Assembly: GCA_934394565.1 (NCBI GenBank)
Contig: CAKRQV010000007.1
Location: 62,001-126,000 of the forward strand
DNA from: an uncultured Lachnospiraceae bacterium
GTDB taxonomy: Bacteria > Bacillota > Clostridia > Lachnospirales > Lachnospiraceae
Length of the DNA stretch: 64,000 nucleotides
Reading direction: 5' to 3'
Below, one piece after another: positions 17,141 to 25,679 of the stretch. Position 1 is the stretch's first letter, and each line of letters begins with the position of its first letter. A model generated the notes under the pieces. It searched no databases and had not been told where the DNA came from. It saw only the letters and a list, made by a program, of their open reading frames with translations. Both the position numbers and the translations under genes were made by a program.

Positions 17141-19069
17141 CTAGCGAAGCTCGACAGACGGAAACAGACCTGCATCGGTATGTGGCAGGAAACAGCAGGC
17201 CACAAATTCGTCCATATAGCCCGGTACTGTACTCAGCTCCATGTATGTCATATTCTGCGCTAATTCATAAGTTTTCTTTTCTGCCTCTTTGGAAAGCAGC
17301 ATCGTATAGGCACCGGACAATGAAGAATTACCGATATAATGGAATTTTTCGATCGGAATATCCGGGAACATACCAATATTGACAGCATTTCGCATATTGA
17401 TGCCACTGCCGATACCGCCGGCTACATATACATCATCGATCATGGAAATATCGAAATCCAGTGCCGTCAGCATCGTACGGATAGCGGAGAAGATCGCACC
17501 TTTTGCACGGATAAAGTTGTCAATATCTACCTCTGTGATCTCAACATCCTTGATCGATCCGGCCTCTTCTTCAAAAGCCAGCACATAACTGCCCATACCA
17601 TATTTATCGTGTTTGATTCTCTTGCCCTCACGAACGAATTTGCCCTTCGGATTGATGATACCGTTTAAGTACAGCTCACAGATCACATCGATAATACCGG
17701 AACCGCAGATACCGACCGGCTTTGTACCCGGATCACCAACGATCGTCAGTGTCGGCTCCATCGTTTCCTTATCGATCCTGCAGGCTTCAACCGCACCGTC
17801 AGTGGCACGCATACCACAGCTGATATCGCCGCCCTCAAAAGCCGGTCCTGCGGAGCATGCACAGCTCATCATAAAATCAGAGTTACCAAATACCAGCTCG
17901 CCGTTTGTACCAAGATCGATAAACAGCGAAAATTCCGGACGGTTCCAGATCATACTGACCAGTGTACCTGCGGTGATATCGCCGCCAACATAGCTTCCGA
18001 TATTTGGTGCAATGATAATATGTGCATCCGGATGTACGATGATACCAAGGTCGCTGGCATAGAGTGAATTCGTCTTAAAGAAAGCCGGAATGTATGGCTC
18101 CATACGCAGAGGATTAGCATCAATACCGGCAAACAGATGATTCATTGTGGAGTTACCGGCCACACACATACGATAAATCTGCTTTGTCTTAATGCCGGCA
18201 CTCTTGCACATCTGGGCAATCATCGGATTGATGGTCTCTTTGATGACGGCATCCTGCAGTTTCTTGATACCATTGTCTTTCTGGGACTCGATAATACGGT
18301 TGATGACATCTGCACCATAACGGATCTGTCCGTTACCTGCGGAAGCTTTACCCAGGATCTTACCGGTCTCCATATCTATGATCAAGGCCGAGACTGTTGT
18401 GGTACCGATATCAACAGCCAGCCCACAGATTGCTGATTCATCACTTTCCGGGAAAATATCGTAGACAAAGATCTTATTTCCGGTCTTTGAAATCACACAT
18501 TTCACGGAAAAATCACTCTCACGGAGCGTCTGTGGCATCTTACGAAGCACACTGTAGGGAAGATGGACATATTCCACCTGTTCCTGTGCTTTGATCGCCC
18601 GCATCAGTCGCTCATTGTCCGGCATTGTATCGTCCAGTGTCGGCACATTCATCTTTACAGTGATCTTTGACATGTTATTGGAAAATTCGATACCTGCGGC
18701 ACTGATCTCCTCTTTGGCTGTTTCAAAGATCTTAATCTCATCACTGGAACTTAAATCCGCAACTTTCATTCTGCTCTTATAGGCAGATGCGATATCCGGT
18801 ACAAGTACGGTACAGTCAGCCTCTACAGTGCTGGCACAGGCCAGTCTCCAGCCCTCTGCAAATTCTTCCTCGGAAATATGAGAGGTCTTTTTGGAAACAA
18901 CACTGCCTCCAACCAGCTTCACACGGCATTTACCGCAGACTGCATTACCGGAACAGGGAGCATCGATCGCAACATTCGTTTTTCTCGCTACTTCGAGAAG
19001 ATTTTCGCCGGAAGTGGCAAACGCCTCTACTGTTTCTCCACTTTCGAACGTAAAGGTCACCTTATACAT
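17141..19069 (-). CDS. acsV: Reductive activator of corrinoid protein (RACo)
   Basis: A 642-residue ATP-dependent activator that reduces inactive cob(II)amide in the corrinoid iron-sulfur protein to cob(I)amide. Residues about 1-95 are a 2Fe-2S ferredoxin with APCSGNAVCGKCRV (CX5CX2C) and a last cysteine in WRLACAS. A linker follows, then an ASKHA/DUF4445-type ATPase fold: GLAVDIGTTTVSALI, MCVAGNSTMNHL, LFIDLGTNGELVFG, DDVYVAGGIGSG. I start at MYKVTFTFESG behind GAAGGAAC; the frame opens 16 codons earlier without a site. It lies after the acsE terminator and before DUF3786. Confidence 0.9.
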   Translation of the reverse strand: MYKVTFTFESGETVEAFATSGENLLEVARKTNVAIDAPCSGNAVCGKCRVKLVGGSVVSKKTSHISEEEFAEGWRLACASTVEADCTVLVPDIASAYKSRMKVADLSSSDEIKIFETAKEEISAAGIEFSNNMSKITVKMNVPTLDDTMPDNERLMRAIKAQEQVEYVHLPYSVLRKMPQTLRESDFSVKCVISKTGNKIFVYDIFPESDESAICGLAVDIGTTTVSALIIDMETGKILGKASAGNGQIRYGADVINRIIESQKDNGIKKLQDAVIKETINPMIAQMCKSAGIKTKQIYRMCVAGNSTMNHLFAGIDANPLRMEPYIPAFFKTNSLYASDLGIIVHPDAHIIIAPNIGSYVGGDITAGTLVSMIWNRPEFSLFIDLGTNGELVFGNSDFMMSCACSAGPAFEGGDISCGMRATDGAVEACRIDKETMEPTLTIVGDPGTKPVGICGSGIIDVICELYLNGIINPKGKFVREGKRIKHDKYGMGSYVLAFEEEAGSIKDVEITEVDIDNFIRAKGAIFSAIRTMLTALDFDISMIDDVYVAGGIGSGINMRNAVNIGMFPDIPIEKFHYIGNSSLSGAYTMLLSKEAEKKTYELAQNMTYMELSTVPGYMDEFVACCFLPHTDAGLFPSVELR

Positions 19070-19183
19070 AGATTCTCGTTCCTTCTTTCTGAAAGTATAA
19101 GCAAAGCATACTATCATGCTTTACTGATCAAAAACTGGTCCCTTGAACCTGTTTTTTGCATGGCATAAACCCGCCACTTTTCT

Positions 19184-19222
19184 AAAAAACCGGCGTAGCA
19201 GGCTTATATCCCGCTGCGCCGG
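19184..19222 (-). terminator. Terminator of the acs operon after acsE
   Basis: On the minus strand CCGGCGCAGCGGG pairs with CCTGCTACGCCGG and is followed by TTTTTT. It separates acsE from acsV. I saw no strong acsV promoter, so acsV may depend partly on read-through. Confidence 0.85.
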
Positions 19223-19256
19223 TACTTACATGACTATACTGTTATGTAATGTCTGA

Positions 19257-20042
19257 TTACAGCTCCAGATAGGAATCTGCGTACAGAGTGTTATTTTTGA
19301 TAACGTCACAGGACTTGATGGTCTCCATCAGTCTCAGGTCGTTCGGGTTAACGATAGCAGATGTCAGACCCTGCATCATAGCCATGGCTACCATAGCGGA
19401 ATCCATGATCGGTCTGATATTCTTCGGCATACCGTTGGAGTTGTTGGACAGACCACCTGTAGAGTTCAGACCCATATCAGAGAACATCTTGATACACTCA
19501 AGAATATCCATCTGTTTATCCTGCATACCCTTTGTTACCAGGAACAGCGGATCGAACCACAGATCTGTAGCTTCCATACCATGCTCCATACCTCTTTCAA
19601 GAAGAGTCTGGCAGTACATCATACGCTCATCGTTGTCTTTGGCAATACCTTCGCCGTTGCAAAGTGCGATAACGATAGCATCGTTAGCAGCAGCAAGGTC
19701 AACATACTCGATACGTCCTGCAGCATCTGCGGAGTTAACGATCGGTTTACCTTTGGAACGGTTGTATACAGAGATACCAGCTTCGATAGCTTTCTTATTA
19801 GCTGTATCCAGTGCCAGCGGAACGTTGTCGAACTCGCCCTGCAGCAGCTCTACAGCCCATTTCATCAGCTCTTCGCCGTTGGACTCTGCCGGTCCGATAT
19901 TAACATCCAGATAGTAAGCACCAGCATCCAGCTGCTGTTTTGCTCTTGTCAGGATCGGCTCCGGATCTTTCTCGTTGAATGCTCTGTTGATGGACGGAGC
20001 TGTTACGGAGATTCTCTCACCAATTACGATAAATTTGCTCAT
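19257..20042 (-). CDS. acsE: Methyl-THF:corrinoid iron-sulfur protein methyltransferase
   Basis: A 261-residue pterin-binding TIM barrel that moves the methyl group of methyl-THF to cobalt of the AcsCD protein. It shows the family stretches FIVIGERISVT, YYLDVNIGPAE, PLALDTANKKAIEAG and KPIVNSADA, which include the aspartate and asparagine that bind the pterin. The length equals that of the Moorella enzyme. It is the last gene of the main operon, 102 bases after acsC, with two hairpins in between. Confidence 0.93.
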   Translation of the reverse strand: MSKFIVIGERISVTAPSINRAFNEKDPEPILTRAKQQLDAGAYYLDVNIGPAESNGEELMKWAVELLQGEFDNVPLALDTANKKAIEAGISVYNRSKGKPIVNSADAAGRIEYVDLAAANDAIVIALCNGEGIAKDNDERMMYCQTLLERGMEHGMEATDLWFDPLFLVTKGMQDKQMDILECIKMFSDMGLNSTGGLSNNSNGMPKNIRPIMDSAMVAMAMMQGLTSAIVNPNDLRLMETIKSCDVIKNNTLYADSYLEL

Positions 20043-20071
20043 TTTTTAGTACTCCTTATATCTTTTTTTTG

Positions 20072-20132
20072 CAGCAGCCTGCGTCGGCAGACTGCTGTTT
20101 AAGCGCATCCGCACAACAGATGTACGGATGCG
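20072..20132 (-). other. Two tandem hairpins between acsC and acsE
   Basis: CAGCAG/CTGCTG (20072-20097, extended by CTGC/GCAG) and CGCATCCG/CGGATGCG (20104-20132). Neither is followed by a U-tract on the minus strand, so they look like processing or stability structures rather than terminators. Confidence 0.65.
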
Positions 20133-20144
20133 TCTAAGGTACAA

Positions 20145-21503
20145 TTACAGTTCGCCGTTAGCCTGCATATCTTTGAAGAACTTAACCAGCTCAACTGCCT
20201 CACGCGGAGCAACGATGATCTCCCAGCCCGGAAGTTTGGCTTCCAGATCGCCTTTCAGAACGGCAACTTTACCCGGAATGATCATCTTTCTGCATTTCAG
20301 CTTCGGTTCGATCTCCTCCTGGAAGAATTTAGCGATGGATCCTGAGGAGAATTTACCTGCAGCCCAGGAAGTCAGAACGGAAAGACCGCCTGCATCGTTG
20401 ATAACCAGGTTCATCGGAATACCGGATCTCTCCAGCTCGCCGGATACTACGAAGTATGTCAGAGCGAAGTCTACGGTAGTGATGATGATGGAGTTCTCGT
20501 CTGCACCATTTAACGGGTAGATGCCCGGTGCAACTTTCATCGGCTTCTGCGGATCTGTGAAGACGTTCTGACGAAGGCCGAACAGCGGCAGTGCATCAGC
20601 ATAGTTCATTTCCGGCAGAACAACGATGGAACCATATTTCATTGTGAATACAGAAGCAAGAGCCTGTGCCATGTATTTATCATCCTTTGTCAGGGCAGAT
20701 ACATTAACGATGGACGGATAACCAAAGGTTCTGTCCTCGTTCTTCAGAGCGGCACGACGTACCTGTACGGTGTTCTCAAAGGTCTCTTTGATGGTAGCAC
20801 CTGTGGTATCGATAACAAGCTCTTTGTTGCCGGCTTTCTCAAGTGCAGCAACGGTATCATACAGCTCGTCCAGGTTAGCACCGGAAACACCCAGTACAAC
20901 GCCTGCAGCTGTGGCTACAGCGCTCATCTCAGCATAGTTGGAAGCATTAGCACCGTTTAATACCGGCTTAGCGTCCTTACATACTTCCAGAGCAGCTTTA
21001 GCGATCTCTACATCTTTTACGCCCAGTACAAGAGTCTTGCCTGTAGCGGCAGCTTTCTTAACGATCTCAACGTATCTGTCGGCAGCTGTGCCTTCGCAGC
21101 AGTTTACGTAGAGCATCTCTACATGCATCTGCTCACCGATACGATCGTAATCTACTTTGCCAGCCTCTGCGATCTTGGCATCGACTGTAGCATCATCCAT
21201 ACCACTGCAGATAGATACAGCATATCTTGTCTTGCTGACAAATGTTTTTTCATGTCTGTAAAGAACTGTTTCTCCACCCAGTGTGTACTCAGCATCGCCA
21301 GTACCTACTTTGATGCTCTTCATCGGCGGAGCTGTAGCTGCGGACAGGGATTCCAGAGCCTCAGCGGACATATGCGGACAAGCGGAAATGTCCAGAGCAC
21401 CCTGAGCAACCTTCATAGAGAAAGCCATACAGGTCGGGCATCCGCATTCTTTACAGTTTTTCTTTGGTGTTAATTTAAAAATCTGAATACCATTTAATGC
21501 CAT
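20145..21503 (-). CDS. acsC: Corrinoid iron-sulfur protein, large (gamma) subunit
   Basis: A 452-residue subunit that carries the 4Fe-4S cluster and, with AcsD, the corrinoid which accepts and donates the methyl group. The N-terminal cluster motif is NCKECGCPTCMAFSMK with a fourth cysteine in ISACPHMS. A TIM barrel and a C-terminal corrinoid-binding domain follow (NDAGGLSVLTSWAAGKFSSG near the C-terminus). It begins 16 bases after acsD. Confidence 0.94.
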   Translation of the reverse strand: MALNGIQIFKLTPKKNCKECGCPTCMAFSMKVAQGALDISACPHMSAEALESLSAATAPPMKSIKVGTGDAEYTLGGETVLYRHEKTFVSKTRYAVSICSGMDDATVDAKIAEAGKVDYDRIGEQMHVEMLYVNCCEGTAADRYVEIVKKAAATGKTLVLGVKDVEIAKAALEVCKDAKPVLNGANASNYAEMSAVATAAGVVLGVSGANLDELYDTVAALEKAGNKELVIDTTGATIKETFENTVQVRRAALKNEDRTFGYPSIVNVSALTKDDKYMAQALASVFTMKYGSIVVLPEMNYADALPLFGLRQNVFTDPQKPMKVAPGIYPLNGADENSIIITTVDFALTYFVVSGELERSGIPMNLVINDAGGLSVLTSWAAGKFSSGSIAKFFQEEIEPKLKCRKMIIPGKVAVLKGDLEAKLPGWEIIVAPREAVELVKFFKDMQANGEL

Positions 21504-21519
21504 TTTGTTATCCTCCTGC

Positions 21520-22461
21520 TTATGCTAATTCTTTGATCATCTTTGCGATAGTTGCAACAGACTGAGGATGTCTTAAGATAACGGCATTGGAACCGGATAC
21601 CAAGTCAGCAGCAGCTGTCTGGATCTCCATGGAAATACCTCTCTCTTCACGAGAACCCCATTCCGGAGCATCTGCCTCTTCAGCCAGGGACTCTTTAACA
21701 GCCCATGTCTCAGTAGATACAGGAGTAATAATCGGCATCTGCAGAGTGGCATCACCCTGTGCCAGTGCAGCAGCTTTGATACGGTCCATGGTAGATACAA
21801 CGTACTCATAACCATAACCTGCAGCAGCTGTACCAACGTTCATAACGATGCTTTCAGGTTTAACACCCAGCTGTGTCATAACAACGTTCAGCTGTTTAGC
21901 CAGGTTGATATCTACGGCAGACTCAGCACCAACCTTCTGGTTGTAAGCCAGACCTGCAGCAGCACCAATAGCTTTGTAGTTTTCTTCTTTTGCAGCCAGG
22001 ATCAGAACGTTCTTGCCCTGCAGAGCATCTGCAACCTTCGGCAGCAGCTCAGAGTCTTTTTCTACGTTCTTGCAGCCTTCTACTACCAGCGGAAGATCGA
22101 TTGCGTCAGCTACTTCCTTAGCAACAGCAACCAGCTCTTCTACAGATTTGTTAGCTCCATTCGGATCTCCGCCTTCCAGACACAGAGCTACAAAATCAGC
22201 ACCCTCCATTGCAGCGGCTTTTTTAGCCATCTCTGCCGGAGTTGTACATCCTTCATAATAGGAAACAATACCCGGTACAGCATTGTCAAGACCCATATCA
22301 GAGATCTCAACACCGACCTTCGGAGCATTTCCCAGTTCTCCATCAAATGTATAGAACGGCAGAACATTCTCACCGCCAATTTTGATGGCTTTTTCGCCAA
22401 CGCCGATCTCTACTGCTTTGATCTGTGCGTTAAACTTCTGTGGTTTACGATTAAACGGCAT
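21520..22461 (-). CDS. acsD: Corrinoid iron-sulfur protein, small (delta) subunit
   Basis: A 313-residue TIM-barrel subunit, close to the about 320 residues of the family. It begins MPFNRKPQKFNAQIKAVEIG and contains PKVGVEISDMGLDNAVPG and GVKPESIVMNVGTAAAGYGY. It forms the heterodimer with AcsC that shuttles the methyl group to ACS. I start at 22461 because AGGAGG lies 11 bases upstream; the frame is open for 26 more codons that show no family match. It is 195 bases after acsB, the widest gap in the operon. Confidence 0.92.
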   Translation of the reverse strand: MPFNRKPQKFNAQIKAVEIGVGEKAIKIGGENVLPFYTFDGELGNAPKVGVEISDMGLDNAVPGIVSYYEGCTTPAEMAKKAAAMEGADFVALCLEGGDPNGANKSVEELVAVAKEVADAIDLPLVVEGCKNVEKDSELLPKVADALQGKNVLILAAKEENYKAIGAAAGLAYNQKVGAESAVDINLAKQLNVVMTQLGVKPESIVMNVGTAAAGYGYEYVVSTMDRIKAAALAQGDATLQMPIITPVSTETWAVKESLAEEADAPEWGSREERGISMEIQTAAADLVSGSNAVILRHPQSVATIAKMIKELA

Positions 22462-22508
22462 TGTTGTTAGCCTCCTTTGAAAATAATTAAAAGTGAAACT
22501 TCTATGTA

Positions 22509-22571
22509 ACGGTGCATGCACTTTTGACGGTACATGCACCGTGCATATGCTTCTTATGGGTTAAAACCCAT
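22509..22571 (-). other. Two perfect hairpins in the acsB-acsD gap
   Basis: ACGGTGCATG (22509-22518) pairs with CATGCACCGT (22533-22542). ATGGGTT (22556-22562) pairs with AACCCAT (22565-22571), enclosed by GCATATG/CATATGC. No U-tract follows. They are candidates for mRNA processing or differential stability within the operon. Confidence 0.65.
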
Positions 22572-22656
22572 ATGCCTCATAAACGAGTACTCTCGCTATA
22601 ATAATATTTAACGACAATTTATGCAAGTATAAATTTGGAATACCTGTCCAAACAGC

Positions 22657-24780
22657 TTACATCATCGGATCCAGACCCAGTGCCGGATGTCCCTTCTCTG
22701 TCAGGAATGCAACCAGTGTTTCCGGATCAGTAGCGATTGTCTCATCACCGATCATATCTGTGAAGTTGTCGATACCGTACAGATCCTTTGCTGTAGCGTT
22801 CAGCTTTTCACCTACCTGATCTTTCAGATCCTTCGGCATCCATACGATACGCTCTACACCGCCTTCAGCTTTCATGAACTTCTTGGAAGCGATGAAGTGT
22901 TTACCATGACCCATGAAACCAGGAGTCTGAACACCACCACCTGTCATGGAAGCCAGCTCTGAGAATGTCATACCAAGCGGTGTCTGGCCAGCGTACTCAC
23001 GGTTGGCGATAACAACACCGTTTGAGAACGGCTCGATACCACAGATACACTCGAAGCATCCGCAGGATGTCATCGGTTTTTCCATGATGGAGTACAGGGA
23101 TACATCTTCCAGAGCACCCTGGGACAGTTTACGAACTACTTCGTTAACATCCTCGTACTCACCGATACGCTCGTCGATAACTTTCTCTTTAGTAACAACC
23201 TGGCACGGACCAGCCGGATCCAGCTCGTAAGTAGCTTTTGCATCGAACCATGAAACGGCACCGCAAAGACCAAGTCTCTCCGGAGTTACGATACATACAT
23301 GGCTCGGGGAGAAGGCCTGGCACATGATGCAGCTGTAGTAAACGTCTACAGTCTCATCTGTCAGTGTGCTCAGACGCTCATCACGTTTGTCGAACATCGG
23401 GATAGCGATTTCATGACGCATCTTTGTACACTCAGCCGGATCAGTAATAACCTTAACCTGGCATTTGTCAACGACTGCATCAAACTCGCTCTTGATTCTT
23501 GCGTACAGAACCTCACCAATGTCTTTAGCTCTGAATCCTGCTTCGTAGGTAGCTTTGCTGATACGGATACGGATCATATCACGCTGTCCTGTATGCATAA
23601 CACCCTCGATACAGTTGATATAGCTGTGGAATTTACGCTCGAATACCGGCTCAAAGTCAGGCTGCATGTTCTTACCGGCAACTTCTACGACATAAGCGAT
23701 AGAATGTTTGCTTCCAACTTCAAACTCATCAAAGTCCGGTCCGATAACTTCGATCTTGTGATCTTCGATCTCGCTCATATCCTTGGCATGAACAAGCTCT
23801 ACACAGTCAACACGGGAACCATCGAACTCAACCTGCATATCGCCACGACGGATGATCTCGCCCTCGAATGCGGATGCGAAAGCAACCGGGATATCGATCT
23901 TTGTGATCTTGATCTTGATGTTACGTGCTTCAAGAGATGTAGCATTGAATTTGCTTACGTCTTTCTGTACGATCAGACTCTTCGGTACACGGAAGGTCTC
24001 TTCGTTTGTGATTACCGGGAAGCCAAGGGCGATAGCGCCTGCACCACAGGCAACGATTACTTCGTTCAGCGGAGCGAATGCATTTACGAATGCCGGTACA
24101 CGGTCCATGGTGTACTTCATCAGGGATGCAGCATCACCCGGTGTTACGTTACCGAAGATCAGAGCTGCACGGAGAGCTACAGATACGACATGGATAACAC
24201 TTGTTACGTCATTACCAAGCGGTACGACACGAACGCCGTAACCCAGTTTCATACCCTGGGACAGGCACTGATCGATGCAGCCACCTACCATAGTTACCAG
24301 GATACCCTGTGCCTGATAGGATTTAACCAGCTCTACTGCTTCTTCAGCTGTCGGAGCTTCGCCAAGGATAACAGCTACACCCGGGATATCGCCTGTTACA
24401 AGCGGAACACCCAGCTCACGGATGATAGCATCTGCAAGATGTCCGTAATACGGCTCTGCATACGGAGCTGCACCGTCGATGTATTTCAGAACTTCGATAA
24501 ACTCTGCGCAAAGAGCTGTAGCAACACCGCTCATGAACGCATCATGTAATTTCTGCTCTCTTGTCATCAGTGTTTTAACAACGCCAAGAGCTTCTTTCAG
24601 TTCTTTCAGGTTTGTTACTTTAACACCGGTAACAGCATAGTAGCACGGCAGGCAGTAAGCTGTGTCCGGGAAGCTGACTGCTTTGTCTTCACCGTATTTA
24701 GCAATCGCATCATTGATGGCGCCTTCGGTCAGACCGTATACGTCATCGTTTCCTTTGAATACAACATCAAATAAAGTCAT
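22657..24780 (-). CDS. acsB: Acetyl-CoA synthase (CODH/ACS alpha subunit)
   Basis: A 707-residue enzyme that makes acetyl-CoA from CO, a corrinoid-bound methyl group and CoA at the nickel A-cluster. The ligand cysteines are in CIMCQAFSPSHVCIVTPERL followed by GLCGAVSW, and the Cys-Gly-Cys in TSCGCFECI; the spacing matches the Moorella enzyme. The protein is slightly shorter than Moorella AcsB at the N-terminus. The ATG follows GGAGGATAG. It lies 40 bases after a cooC gene. Confidence 0.95.
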   Translation of the reverse strand: MTLFDVVFKGNDDVYGLTEGAINDAIAKYGEDKAVSFPDTAYCLPCYYAVTGVKVTNLKELKEALGVVKTLMTREQKLHDAFMSGVATALCAEFIEVLKYIDGAAPYAEPYYGHLADAIIRELGVPLVTGDIPGVAVILGEAPTAEEAVELVKSYQAQGILVTMVGGCIDQCLSQGMKLGYGVRVVPLGNDVTSVIHVVSVALRAALIFGNVTPGDAASLMKYTMDRVPAFVNAFAPLNEVIVACGAGAIALGFPVITNEETFRVPKSLIVQKDVSKFNATSLEARNIKIKITKIDIPVAFASAFEGEIIRRGDMQVEFDGSRVDCVELVHAKDMSEIEDHKIEVIGPDFDEFEVGSKHSIAYVVEVAGKNMQPDFEPVFERKFHSYINCIEGVMHTGQRDMIRIRISKATYEAGFRAKDIGEVLYARIKSEFDAVVDKCQVKVITDPAECTKMRHEIAIPMFDKRDERLSTLTDETVDVYYSCIMCQAFSPSHVCIVTPERLGLCGAVSWFDAKATYELDPAGPCQVVTKEKVIDERIGEYEDVNEVVRKLSQGALEDVSLYSIMEKPMTSCGCFECICGIEPFSNGVVIANREYAGQTPLGMTFSELASMTGGGVQTPGFMGHGKHFIASKKFMKAEGGVERIVWMPKDLKDQVGEKLNATAKDLYGIDNFTDMIGDETIATDPETLVAFLTEKGHPALGLDPMM

Positions 24781-24820
24781 TGTCTATCCTCCAAAACAAT
24801 TCTTTTTTGTTTTCTGTCAT

Positions 24821-25585
24821 TTATTCAGCATCAATGATAGCCTTAATGGCAGAAACCTCTTTCACCACAGTTTCACTGAAATCATACGGGGAGCTTCCCT
24901 TACGGTCAGCATCGATAACTTCAGTATTGTAATGTATAAACCCAAGAAGATCTTCCGCCGGAATTTTAGATTTGACAAATTCCTCGTCCTCCGCCGAACG
25001 GATCTTGTTTGCCACGACGCGAACCTTTGCTACACCCAGATCCTCGGCCAGACGTTTGACATTCTTGTATGTCTGTACGCTGCGGGAACCCGGTTCGATC
25101 ACGACGATAAACTGGTCTACACTCTGCGTCGTACCTCGTCCAAGATGCTCAAGGCCTGCTTCCATGTCCATGATCACCACATCATCACGATGCAGGATCA
25201 GGTTATTGATGATGCGTTTCAGCATAACATGCTCCGGACAAACGCATCCGCCACCTCCGGTCTCTACAGTACCAAGAAGCAACAGCTTGACGCCGTTGTA
25301 GGTCTTGCCGTAAGTATCCGGGATGTCATCAACCTTGGGATTCAGTTTATAAAACTGATTATTGTCTCCGGCTCCGGTACGTTCTTCAATAAGTTTACGC
25401 ATTTTGCTGATGGGAACGATAGCATCCAGCTCTTCCTCTGGAAAACCAAGCGCCAGTCCGAGATTTGCATCCGGATCTACATCTGCGGCGAGAACTTTTC
25501 TCCCTTCATCTGCATATAATCTGGCGAGCGTCGCAGCGAATGTGGTCTTTCCTACGCCGCCTTTACCTGTCACTGCTATTTTCAT
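24821..25585 (-). CDS. cooC: CooC-type nickel-insertion ATPase (second copy)
   Basis: A 254-residue MinD-like P-loop ATPase: deviant Walker A KIAVTGKGGVGKTTFAA, and the Cys-X-Cys motif in GGGGCVCPEHVML which binds Ni or Zn in CooC. It helps insert nickel into CODH or ACS. I start at the ATG giving MKIAVTG, because the in-frame TTG three codons earlier is too close to AAGGG. It lies between acsA and acsB; by position it may serve ACS, like AcsF, but this is inference. Confidence 0.88.
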   Translation of the reverse strand: MKIAVTGKGGVGKTTFAATLARLYADEGRKVLAADVDPDANLGLALGFPEEELDAIVPISKMRKLIEERTGAGDNNQFYKLNPKVDDIPDTYGKTYNGVKLLLLGTVETGGGGCVCPEHVMLKRIINNLILHRDDVVIMDMEAGLEHLGRGTTQSVDQFIVVIEPGSRSVQTYKNVKRLAEDLGVAKVRVVANKIRSAEDEEFVKSKIPAEDLLGFIHYNTEVIDADRKGSSPYDFSETVVKEVSAIKAIIDAE

Positions 25586-25679
25586 GTCTATCAAATCCCT
25601 TCATTTTATTATTTCCGGGAGAAGTGCTTCCTCCCGGTCATAAATATTATTGTATACCTTTTGCAGATAATTTTCTACA

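Noticed and set aside
22462..22656. Small gene in the acsB-acsD gap
   Set aside because: No frame with a ribosome binding site; the gap holds two hairpins and nothing else I can support.
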